Source: Eublepharis macularius | Lineage: Eukaryota; Chordata; Lepidosauria; Squamata; Eublepharidae | Length of the DNA stretch: 64,000 nt | Reading direction: 5' to 3' | NCBI RefSeq assembly: GCF_028583425.1 | Contig: NC_072797.1 | Coordinates: 20,494,001 to 20,558,000 of the forward strand | Shown: positions 12,101 through 24,100 of the stretch, in pieces | How the letters are laid out: every line of letters begins with the position of its first letter | How positions within the stretch are numbered: position 1 is the stretch's first letter | The notes under the pieces: generated by a model | What the model was told of the DNA's origin: nothing | Database searches by the model: none | What the model saw: only the letters and a program-made list of their open reading frames with translations | Position numbers and translations under genes: made by a program

Positions 12101-15100
12101 AGACTCTCAATCTCCCTCCTTTTACTTAGTGCGCCTGTTAAATTCTGCCTCCACCAGGGTCCTTTGAGAATATACATATGCCAAGGCCCCTTGGGTGGGT
12201 TCCTTTTCACGATTAGTCATGGGAAGAACACATCAGAACAGCATTAATACATACATTAAGGACTGTTTACATACCGTTGCTGTTTATTCTAAGGGTTTCA
12301 TGGTGCAACTTGGGCCAATGAATCCTGGTTTTAAGCTTAGATTTTGTTTAGCATTTTATATTGCCTTCTTTCCGTGTTTTGTCTATCCTCTTGAATAATT
12401 CAAGAAAGTCGAATATAGATTGTTTCTGCACAAAGGCTTTGCTGCAGTTTGGTATCTAAACTGGAGCAGGGTTTTTTTTGGGAAGTATCTGCAAGTAGGG
12501 AGCCCATAATTGTCTGCTTTCTGGCCCCCTCCCTTAATGGTAATCTTTGTCAAACCTGGTTTGATACAATCTTTTGGGAAGAATTGCAGTCAAAGTACCT
12601 TTACATGCTGTTTGAAATGGAAGGTGCACATGTTTGGAAGGTTCTACCAACAGCAGGTTTCCTCTTGCCTCAGGCAAGAGCTTTTAAAAAATGGTAATAG
12701 CTAGATCACTGTAGTGTTATAATATAACTATCTGTTGACATGATCTATTAATTCCTCTGAACTCCCAGCTTTCATTTTAAAAAAAAGGCTCTACCCCTTT
12801 TCATTGTGAAGATGTAAGGTAAAAGGGTCAGATAACATTCTATAAATAGGCTTTAACGTGCAGTAATTCTGGCTGCCCTGGTTATGTTGATGGCTGAATG
12901 CAGGTGACTAGACATGGGCATGATCCAAAAAATAATCCCGATTTAGCTGATCATGATTCCGCAGCGGCGCCTAACCCAGGTACCCTAACCTCACCGATCA
13001 AGTCCCGTTTCCGATACAGAATCGGGAATCGGGAAGGTCGACGCGGGAAGGCGCCCCACCACCAACACTCCCCCAGACCAGAGTGACCAGGCACTAGAGT
13101 GTGTAATACTGTGTGAGCCCTCAGCCAAGGAGGTGCCCACTGAGCTTGGCCCCAGAGCTAGATGGCAGCCCTGGAAGCAGAGAGAGAGAATAGGAATAGA
13201 GCCCAGCCCCAGCTGCAACACTCCCCCCCCAGACCTGAGCCCTCAGCCGAGGTGCCCACCAAGCTTGGCCCCAGAGCTAGGCAGCAGCCCTGGAACCAGA
13301 GGAGATAGCTTCCTATTCCCTATCCTCTGAAGCCCAAAGCTAAAGCTCCCTCTTGTCCGGGGTCTGAGGCACAGCCCCCGGCCTCAACAAGAGGAAGCAG
13401 GGGGAGGCAGCCAGGAGACAGCAGTCCTGCCACCTCAGCCAGCAGCCAGGGCCAGAACCTGCCTACACCAAAGGGAGAGGGCAGAGGCAGGAAGAATTGG
13501 GACCCAGCAGCAGCCCAAGCAGGGCCCTTACCTGCAAAGGGGGAGAAGCAGCCACAGCAACTCAGAGCCATGCCCCAGCATCCACCCCAGCTTGAAGATG
13601 GCAACCTGACTCAGGAGGTGCTCAGAAGCCAGCCCCTCCGGGTAGAGCTGCTGAGGGCACTCTGTGGGAAGAGCTGGGCAGCCAGCCAAGGGGCCGCAGC
13701 TGGGCCCACCTTCCCTAATCAGCTCAGCCAGAGAAGCCCAGTAGCCAGCCAACAGGGTGCAGCTGTAGCTGATCCCGGCAGCCCAGCCAGCTACCCCTGC
13801 TGCAGCAGCTTGAGACAGCCCATGGCCACGCCAGGGCTAGAAGACAGCAGCCTGGCTCAGGAGTTGCTAGAAGCCAAGCCTCTACAGGGGGGGCTGCCAC
13901 AGGCATTCTGCGGGAGGAGATGGGTAGCCCCGCCCAGCATTGCCAAGCAGGCAGCACGGAAGCTGGCTAAAGCAGCTCCTCGTGAGCAAGGCCAGGCAAG
14001 CTCAGTAGCTCAGAGGCTGGCTGGGGCAGCCCCTCGTGAGCAAGGCCAAGGAGCCCTCAGCTGGGGATGGCTCACACTCAACCCCACCCTGCCAGCTAGG
14101 CAAAGGAGCCCAGAAGGGATTAGTGGTTGGAGGGAAACACCTGGGGGAACGCACAGCTGGGCCCGGTCAGGAGAGGGAACAAGCCTGGAAGGAGGGCGGG
14201 GTGGAGATAGGAAGCCCTATAAAGGGTGGCTGGGAAGAGCTCTGAGGTGGTGGGTGTGAGTGAGGAGTGATGATGTGGAATGAGAGCAGTAGGATGCAAG
14301 GGTGGAGGCTTGGAGGAGAGTTCTGGAAGGAGGAGATGGAGGACACAGAGGGTAAGCAGGCCAGGTTGAGCAGGCCAGCGAGTGGACTGAGAGGGAGTAT
14401 GGGTGAGGTATACCACCCCTCCTTCCACAGAGCAGGGTCCTGCAGAGTCCCTGGCCCCCCTGTGATGTCAGGAGCAGACCGCCCAGTGCCACGCCCAGCG
14501 GCAGCCGCGGCAAGCCCTGACACCTCTCTCTCAAAAGCGGCAAGCGAGAGCTCGCCTCTGTCCCACTCCACCCGCAAGCGGAAAGTGAAACTTTGTTGCT
14601 CAGCACATGGCTATTTATAAAGCCTGGGTCTGCTACGCAGGAAGGCTGTGTTTGGCCGTAAGAGCTGCCTCTCAGGGATGCTTCTCCCCCTTTGCAGGTA
14701 AGGGCCCTGCTTGGGCTGCTGCTGGGTCCCAATTCTTCCTGCCTCTGCCCTCTCCCTTTGGTGTAGGCAGGTTCTGGCCCTGGCTGCTGGCTGAGGTGGC
14801 AGGACTGCTGTCTCCTGGCTGCCTCCCCCTGCTTCCTCTTGTTGACCCAGGGATGAGATTCGAGTGCCCATGGCTACAGATGAACACCCTCTTCCCCCGC
14901 CCTCCCCTCTCTTCTCCCAAATGGACGAGACAGGCACGTGCTTTTCTGGCTGCTCCATGGTTGGAAGGAAGCCCTGCTGATCAAGGAAAGCTGGGCTTCC
15001 ATTCGTGTTTCCAGGGCGACAGAAGGAGGGCAAACAGCTCCAGCATTCCCCAGGCTCCGTTTCCACGGGGTTCCATTCCCTCGGGAACAGATGGCTGGCG

Positions 15101-18100
15101 CCAGACTTTCTGCAGACTGCAATCCCGAACGTAAACCGATCGATCCGATCGAGACCCGATAGAGCGCCCTACCCAAGCGCTGAACCGGGAGCCGTGGACG
15201 GAACCGGTCCCGATGGTGCAAACGCCAAAATCGGGGCAATTTTCAGACCGTAATTCCGATCGTGCCTATGTCTACAGGTGACCCAACAAATCAGGATGTG
15301 ATAGTTGGACATCTAAACCAGGTTTTAAAATAAGGGTTAACCACAGTTTGTACTAATTGTGGTTTATTACCTAATCATCAGTCTAATTGTGCTGTGTAGT
15401 AGGTCTGTTGAGAGCATTTTATCCCACCTTTCCTCCAAGGAGTTCCGGGTGGCATACATGGGTCTACCTTCCCTGTTTTTCTCCTCACAACAACCCTCGG
15501 TTGTCAATCAGACTAAGGTGGAGGGTCTGGCTTAAGGTCACCCAGTGAGCTTCAAGGCAGTGTGGGGGTTTGACATCAGATCACCCAGATCCTAGTCTGA
15601 CAGTCTACCACTACCCCACATTGCGGCATTTGAGTTCACAAACTGAGGTTTGTTGGGCAGCATGTCCCATGCATCCACCTGACAAGAAAGAGAGAGCAGT
15701 ATGTGGCAGATGTCCTCCTTGCTGAGAGGCGAAGAGGAGTCCATTTCAGAGAAAACACAAAACTAAAGTTCATTTTAATTATGGTCGATTTATCAAACCT
15801 CCCACTTCACTTGCACTAACTACTGCAGGGAATAGCACACTCCCTTGAGCACTCTGGGGACGAAGGGATCAACCACTCTCCCTCCTCCTGCTATTTCTTG
15901 AGAAGCATGACTGAATGGGGAGTAACATGGGCCATAGAGCCAGACTGGCAGCATTCAAAACATAAAGAATTTTAATAAGAAAATAAAAAGCATGCACATG
16001 GTCTGCAAACGCATCTAACTGAGCAAGGATAAAAAGAAAAAGTGATAAACTTCTGACCCTAACTCTTTACATACTCTAAATGATGGAAATTTAGGATAGG
16101 ATGGGCTATCGAGCTGCAAACTGTTTAAAAATAATCCATTCATTCCAGCATTTGAGGCTCTTCCCCATAGTTTCAGCAACATGTGCTCAAGATAAAAGAT
16201 AGATATAGGAAGAATGGCTTAATCGCTCATGGTAAAACAACAACAACAACAACAACAACAAAAAGAACAGTGAGTTTATATACCCCCTTCTAGACAGATT
16301 AGTGCCCAACTCAGAGTGGTGAATAAAGTCAGAGTTGGCTGTTGTGGGTTTTCCGGGCTGTATTGCCGTTTGGTGCTACACCTCTGAAGATGCCAGCCAC
16401 AGCTGCTGGCGAAACGTCAGGAACTACAATGCCAAGACCACGGCAATACAGCCCGGAAAACCCACAACAGCCATCGTTCTCCGGCCGTGAAAGCCTTCGA
16501 CAATACAAAGTCAGAGTTATTATTATCCCCAAAATACAGCTGGAGAGCTGGGGCTCAGAGGAGGGGCTTACTCAAGGCAACCTGCAGAGTTCATGGCAGT
16601 AGTGGAAGTCAAACTAGCAGAGTGCTTATTCACAGCTCAGCCAGTTTAGAGTCTGAGAGACCTTCTTCCTTATGTCCAGGTGTTTTATTACCTTCTCCTT
16701 TGCAGACTTTCTTTTCCTTTGCTGAATGGAAGATATGTTCTTGCCTTTAAGCCTTAGGAGGTCTGTAGCTATTGGCTCCAAAGGTCTGTAACTACTAACC
16801 TGACTATTGTGCTTCTCCAGGTAAGGTCTATTTGCATTTCTATGGCACTAGATAACTTCATGCCTGAGCTGTGAGTCATACCCTTCTCCTTTCCTGCTGC
16901 TAGCTTGCAAAAGGCAGTTTGTAACCTCTGAGCCAGCAGACCCAGTTATGATAAACCTTGATACACATTTAGGGGTGTTCAGTTTCTGGGGTGGAAGGCA
17001 TTTTATCACACTAACTGTAAGCTTGGGCTGCATCCTCATGCTGGAAAACATTTCACTGTCTTTGTGCTGTCGCAATCATTTGCAACTGCCCTTACTTGTG
17101 TGAACAAGGCAAACAATGGCTCACAGCACAACAGTAGCATGATACCCATTAATGTGTGGCTACAGGTTTGGATCCACAGCAGCCTTTCCACAGATGGAAA
17201 GATTTCTGCCCATAGAATGTGAATTTCTTGTTTTCACTGCAGGTCAAAATGCTCCCCAAAATGCTTGTCCTAAAAAAACAGGGGACCTCTAGGAACAGCT
17301 TGAGGTGGGTGTCACATTTTGGTCTGCATTCCAGGGAGGAGGTGAGGAAACCACCTTCATACAATGGAAATCCTCCTGTGGATACAAGCCACTGTTGGAT
17401 CCACTCCAGTAAATCCAAGCCATTATGATGTCATGTGACATCCGAACCACTGTCCAAAGTACAGTTTAAACCAACCATGGTTAGTTGTGATACCTGATGG
17501 CAGCTTGAGTTATGTTTCTGATCATACAGAGAACTCTGAAAGTGGATTTATAATTCAGCTTGTTTATTAAATCCCTGCAGACTTTTTAGTCTAACAATGG
17601 CTGAACTTTCTGATTTAGAACGAGTTCAGATCAGTTCTGGTGAGCTTCTGTAAAGAGAAAGCTTCTTGCAGCCTGTGCTGGGCAGTCGATTGTACATTTT
17701 TTTGCAGCAGAAATATGATGCCAAAAATCTAACACCACCCCTCCCCTCACTCTGAGAAAAAAACAGTTCCTCAACCAGAGTTTTGACAAAGTGGACAGTA
17801 TAAGACCGGACAGCTCCTGGGAAGATTTCCCCCCTAACTTTTCTTTAAGTTGAATCTTAATAAGGTGCTTGCTCATAGACCTTAAGGTTAACTCTTTTTT
17901 CCCTGCTGTTCCGCAGCCTCAGTGATTGTGACCCGAAGCAATTATGAATGAAGTACCCTGGGGATTACATAATTGGTTACTTGAGGACATTTTCCAATGT
18001 GTTGAACTCCCTGTGGATTTATAATTTCATTACTGCAGCTTAATTTATACAGAATCTATAAGGCTGCAGAGAGACTTCCGAAACTTTCATGTGGCCATCA

Positions 18101-21100
18101 CTTCAGATAAATACCTTGCTCAGTTTAAAAGAAAAAAGGAGGAAAAACTGTTGGGAGAGGTGGGTGGGGTTTCAGTAACTAACTGCTAAGGTTCTCTTAC
18201 AGGAATACCCTTTACTTACAATAAAAGCTTAACTTTTTGTTTATGGGAGTTGGTGAGCCCTTGAGTTGCGTTTTGACTTGAGCTCATTAGTTATTGCTGC
18301 AGGAAACCAGTGTTATAAAAAGTCACAATGTTATTACGTGCAACCATCGTTGTGCACATTTCCCTCTCTGCACAAGTGCAGAGTAAGGCCATAGGGTTTT
18401 GTACTGGTGCAGACTCCTGAGAATGTCAACTTTGGTGCTATTTTTTTTAAAGGATGCACATACACATGAAGCTGCCTTATTCAGAGTCAGGCCATTGGTC
18501 TATCAGGGTCTGCTCTGCCTTACAGTGGTTCTGCCAGGTCTCAGGCAGAGAAAGGGCTTTCCCAGTACTACCTGATCCTTTTTAACAGGAGATGTTGGGG
18601 ACTGAACTTGGCAATTTTGTTAGCAGCTCAACCCTCCGTCATGCTGAAAGGGCAGTTTATGAATATGGCTATACCATAACCCCCTTCTCATGTGCTCCAA
18701 GCACATGGCATGTTGCCTGGCTAGGCAGAACAATTCCCAACTCCGGCTGGAGATGGAAAATTACTGGCATGTGAGTCATGAGGCAGGACTGGCTAGCAGC
18801 CCCACACCCCAGAGATGTGCATAGATTTAAAGACAAAAGGTTTTCCAGGAGTTTCTGAGTTAATCTCACCTACACCTGGCCGATTTTCCCCCTCCCTCCT
18901 TCCTAATCAGAGTTAATCAGGGACCTGATAACTCTTCCCTTCTGCTAATTGCGTATCATCAATTGCTATTCTTACCTTTAGTAACACTCAGGAAGGCTTA
19001 ATCAAGCCTTTCCCATTTTATTGTCTCACCGCTGGAGACAGCCATTAAGCTATTGTTTTGGGGGCAGAAGATGGGATCCTGCCCCCATACATTTCATGGT
19101 ATACTTGGACTGCCTTGACATGTGCTTTGTGTATGTGTTCTTGGGGCACTATGCACACCCTGTGTTGCCAAGTAGGCCCCCTCCCCTGCTTTAAGGCCTG
19201 CCATGAACTGTGTTAAAGTTTCCTGCATTACTGTTTCATTACTACACAAAGATTGTGTTGCACGTGTGTGCTCTGATGCACGTGTCAGCTTCCTGCCTGC
19301 GTGTCAGTTACCTTGCTGCTGCAATAGACTGTGTAGTTCCCTGACTCCATGTTTGGGTGACTGCACAAAGGACTCTCTTTCTGGGCAGCCCTGCCCTGAC
19401 CTGTATCTGGATTTCCCAGTGTGTGTTTGGACTGTGTTACAAGTGTGCCCCGTGCCTGCATTGCCATCTGCCATGGACGGTGCCTGCTCCCTGCTTTGGA
19501 CTGTGTTTTGTGTGCTGTTTCCCCTGCCTCCATGGAAGCCTGCCTCATATGGGCCCAAGCCGCTGCTAGCAGCCGGGCGCCTGCCGGGGAAACCTCCAGC
19601 GAGCCTGGCTAGGCGCTCCCTGGTCAGTTCCCGCCTGGAGCCTCCCGCGGGCCGGTCCCCGAGCTTGCCCTCGCTACCGGGCAACCTGCAAACCAGCCCC
19701 AGCTATGCCCAGCCGGCATCCATGTTCTCAGGTAGCCAGAAGACCCTGAGGAAGAGACTGCTTTGGGAAGCCATTTCGGCGAAGCGGGCACACCACGTCC
19801 GCAGCGAGAGTACCTCGCCCCGCTCTGCATATCTTAGGAGCCGCCCCGGAGAAGAACTAAGTGCCGACCATCCCAAGCACTTAGAGAATGCATCTCAAAG
19901 AAACCTCCGCATTCCAGAGCTGATGACATCAGGACAAGCCCTGTCCGCTGGAACATCCTTTCAGCCCACTTGGATTTCCCCCTCCCTCTTTTGTCCCCTC
20001 TTCCTGAGGTGTCACTTATCGCAATCAGATTACCAAAGTGGCCCATCTAAGCCATTCAGTAGCCCATTAGAACCTTTGTTTTAAACTGTGAGAACCACCA
20101 AGTACAGCACCAGCCCCAGGGTACGTTTTGGGGTATTTAAGCTGGTCTCCCAGACCACTCGGTGCTTAGGCCATTCCTACCCAGACTTCCTTGCTGTCCC
20201 CCTGTGGTTCCAGTGCTGGCATTGGGCCACCCCTCGCTGTCGTGTCTCTGCTTCGCTTCAGGATAAGTGAGTATTCCCCTTATCATCGTTGGGAACCAGC
20301 TAATGCGAACGTCTCTGTATTTCATACTCTGTATTTCCTAGATCTTGTGTGTTTCTTGTATGCTTGTGCAAGTTTAGGCTTACGCCACACTAAATACACG
20401 TGTTTGGAACCTATTTGTAGTCTGCCTCTTTTTCACTAGAGTGTCTGGGATCGGGACCTCCGTAGACATAGGTTAAGATCCGCGCTAATTTTAAGTTACA
20501 GACTGCTACAGCTAATTCCCCATTATAATAAAGAGCAGTTCTGGTAACACCTGAGACATTTGTCTGAGCCTTCTCACTCTTCTTGCTGTGAAGTGCTGGT
20601 TGTTTAGCCACTGTTCTCTATGGATATGCTCTGTCTCCTAGACTGGTAAATATCACCTGACCCTGTACTCCTCTATCTTTTCCTCCCTATTTTCTAGTTA
20701 GCTCTTTGTGTATGCTGTATGTGATTTCCTATGTATTTGCTTTTACTGCCCTTTTAATAAAACCTTTCCTGTTGAACACCTGCCTGGTTCTTTCAGAGAG
20801 TTGTCTAAGGGAATAATCCTGGTATACATTGGTCGAGATCCTGCTAGTTACTCCCCCTTACTGCTTCTCCTTGTATGCTAATTATCCCAACTCACAAGGA
20901 GACCCCCATTTAGGGTAGCACTTTCTGCATGCCAAGCAGAAACTCTACCCCTGAGCCACAGCTCCATCCAATGTTTCTAGCCCTTATGAATGCAAAGATA
21001 AAACCTAAAGCAAGGATCAGCCCAGACAAAATCCAGATGCCAGAGGAATGTTCTCTGCCCTTGCCCCCGGTTTATAATTAAGAAGTTTCAGAAAGGTAAA

Positions 21101-24100
21101 GTATCTGTAGAAATTGGACTTGATGAGAGGGAAGAAGTGAGAGGCAGAGGTGTGTGGAGGTGGCAACAGTGGCACCACCCCTTGTTGAATCCTAGTGAAT
21201 CCCAGGACCAATGATCCCCCATATAATGCCCTTGGGAGGCACGGCATGCAATAATGTGTGTTTTTCCCTGAAAGCAAAGAGCCAGTTCTGGCTTTCCTCC
21301 GCCTCACTGGAGCTGGAAGTTCTTCTGAAGAGGCCAGGTGGTGGGTGGGTGAGAGGAAGGGAGGGAAGGAAGGAGAGAAGAAAGCAGGAAAGGGGGAGGA
21401 AGTAAGGGGACTTTCAGGGAAAGGAAAGAGGAAATAGTGGGAGGTGGGGAAATGAGAAATTCTCAATACAGCCAAATCTGTGGATACTTACTCCAGAGAC
21501 AGATCTTTCTACAAACTTGAAAAATGCACCTGCTTATCAGAAAAATATGAAATCTAAAAAACAAAACAAAACAACAGAAGCAGTGCCGGTAGCTTTAGGA
21601 AATTAATACTCTCAGTGGCTGTTGCTAGGCAACCACAGCAGTATTGCCAGCCTTTAAGCATTGGTTTTTGTCAGGAAAAGGCAGCAGGAGGGCTATTTTG
21701 GCCTTTGAGGGAGGACTCATTGACCCCAGGCCCAGCAGCAATCACTGGGTGACTTGCTACCATCCAACTTACATGACTTATCCAAGACTGGCTGCTTACT
21801 GCACTGTTCAACAGCAGCCACTTTCTGAAAGCTAGTGCAGTGTAGTGGTTAGAGTTTCAGACTAGGATCTAGAAGACTCAGATTCAAATCACCACTCTGT
21901 CACGGAAGCTCTGTTACTGGAACTGCTCTTTTATTTGGATGGGGAATTAGCGTAGCAGTCCAGAACTAAATTTAGTGCGGATCTAGCCAATGTATACCAA
22001 GGTCCATTTTCGGAAATCCCCGTGACAAAGAGGCAGACTACAGATATTCAATCAATAACATGTATTTTCTAATAGTGTGGCGTATGCCTGAATTTACACA
22101 CATACAAGATTACATACAAGATCTAAGAAATACAGAGTATGAAAATTAGAGACAGATGCCTGAGCAGGATACCACGATGACAGGGCATACTTACAACCAG
22201 TAGGCAGGTCAGAGATATAGCAGTGACGTGGTCCAGCGCCCGCACTGGAATCACGGAGAGACAGCAAGGGGGTTGGGACGGGAATGGCACACGCGCACCC
22301 TCGGGTTTGAGGGGCTAGCTTATATACTTTCAAATTACCCAGGGGCTGACACCCCTGTCAGTGGTTCTCATGACATAAATCAAAGGATTTGAGGCCATCG
22401 GAACAGCCTTGATTGGACCATGTTTGAAGTCTGATTGATCTGTAATGACACCTTTTGGGAGAGGGGATGGGGAGGAGAAAGGGGAACCTGGCCGTTTACA
22501 CTTTCCCAGCGCTCATCCTGGTGCCTTCAAGTCCGGAGTGCAATGGTTGCTTTGATGTGCGCTTGTTGATTGCCCTGGCTGACTGATGATCAATCTCCAT
22601 TCTGGATAGGTGTTAAGATATGCAGAGGAGAGCGGAATTCTCTTGCCGTGTACGTGGTCCGCTCGCTTCTTCGAAATGGCTTCCCAAAGCAGGCTGTTCC
22701 CCTCGACTTCTTGGCTGTTCTGAGAACATGGCTGTCATCTGGGCACGGCTAGGGCTTACCAGCAGACTGTCTGGCAGTGAGGGCAACCAGCCCACGGGAG
22801 GCTCCCGGCAGGAGCTGGCCAGGGAGCGCCTGGTCATTCTCGCGGAAGGTTTCCCCTGGCTGGCATCCGTCTGCTGACAGCGTGGCTGGGGCCCAGGGTG
22901 AGGCAAGCTCTCATGGCAGGCAAGGGAGCAGCGTTTAAGACACAGTCCGTGATTGGCAACAGGGCAACATCACACAGGAGAGTCCAGATATAAGCTTGAG
23001 CAGGGCAGGGCCACGTAAGGGTCCTGAATAGGGGTGTGCAAAGGCACACTGTTTCGGGATTCGCGTTTCGGGTATAACCGAAACGAGAATCTGTTTCGGC
23101 AACAGCTAAATCCGAAACGGCAAGCCGTTTCGGGTTTAGCAGTTCTGGTATTGTTTCGGGTTGTTTCGGGTTTTTCAATGGGAAAAGCCTCCATCTTCCC
23201 GGACGCCTGTGGGAGGCATTTTCCCACCAAATCAAGCCAAAATTGGTAGGGACCTTCCTCTAACTCCTCTCTAACAACCCCCCAAGTTTCAGACCGATTG
23301 GACTTTGGGGGGCCATGTTATGCCCCCCCAAACCCGGTCACCCTATCCTCGCCTAAAAAAGGGAAACGTGAACGTATTTTTAGCTTGCTGCTGCTAATCT
23401 TCTTCATTATTTCCTATCGGGGAAAAATGAAGAGGCAGGCTTGTCTTGCCAGGGGTGGCATTTTGCATGCAAAATGCCCCACAACCCTCAAGGGCCCTTC
23501 TCCCACCTTTCCTCCCACCCTCCACCAAGGCTCAGCCTGCTCCCACTTGGGGGGGCCTTTCATGGCCTCCCCAAGTAGGTGCTCTTTTCTCCACCAATTC
23601 CACCTAGGGGAGGCTTGTCTTGCCCCCCAGCCCTCAGGGGCCCTTCTCCCACCTTTCCTCCCACCCCCCACCAAGGCTCACCCTGTTCTCACTTGGGGGG
23701 GGCATTTCATGGCCTCCCCAAGTAGGTGACCTTTTCTCTACAACCTACAGCTGGGGGAGGCTTATCTTGCCAGGGGTGGCATTTTGCATGCAAAATGCCC
23801 CCCAACCCTCAGGGGCCCTTCTCCCACCTCTACTCCCACCCCCCACCAAGGCTCAGCCAGCTCCCACTTGGGGGGGGCATTTCATGGCCTCCCCAAGTAG
23901 GTGCTCTCAGCCCCCAAAGTCCACCCCCTACATCCCCACACAAACCCAATTCCCCCCCAGCTGCCACACACAGACCCAAATCCCCACATTAGCCCCTCAC
24001 AGATCCAAATCCACCCCCAGCAGCCCTACACCCATAAACCCAGGAACAGGCTGGCCAGCCCTCCCCCTTTGTTCCCTATGCTGGGAACTTCTAAACTCTC

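Noticed and set aside
13570-14259. Open frame of 229 codons, plus mirror frames at 13320-13604 minus and 14607-15134 plus
   Set aside because: GC-rich low-complexity cargo of the hAT element at 12909-15274. Identical peptide text on opposite strands comes from its inverted repeats.
19203-20084. Open frame of 293 codons on the plus strand
   Set aside because: It lies wholly inside a solo LTR; the related minus-strand copy does not keep it as one frame, and it resembles no protein family.
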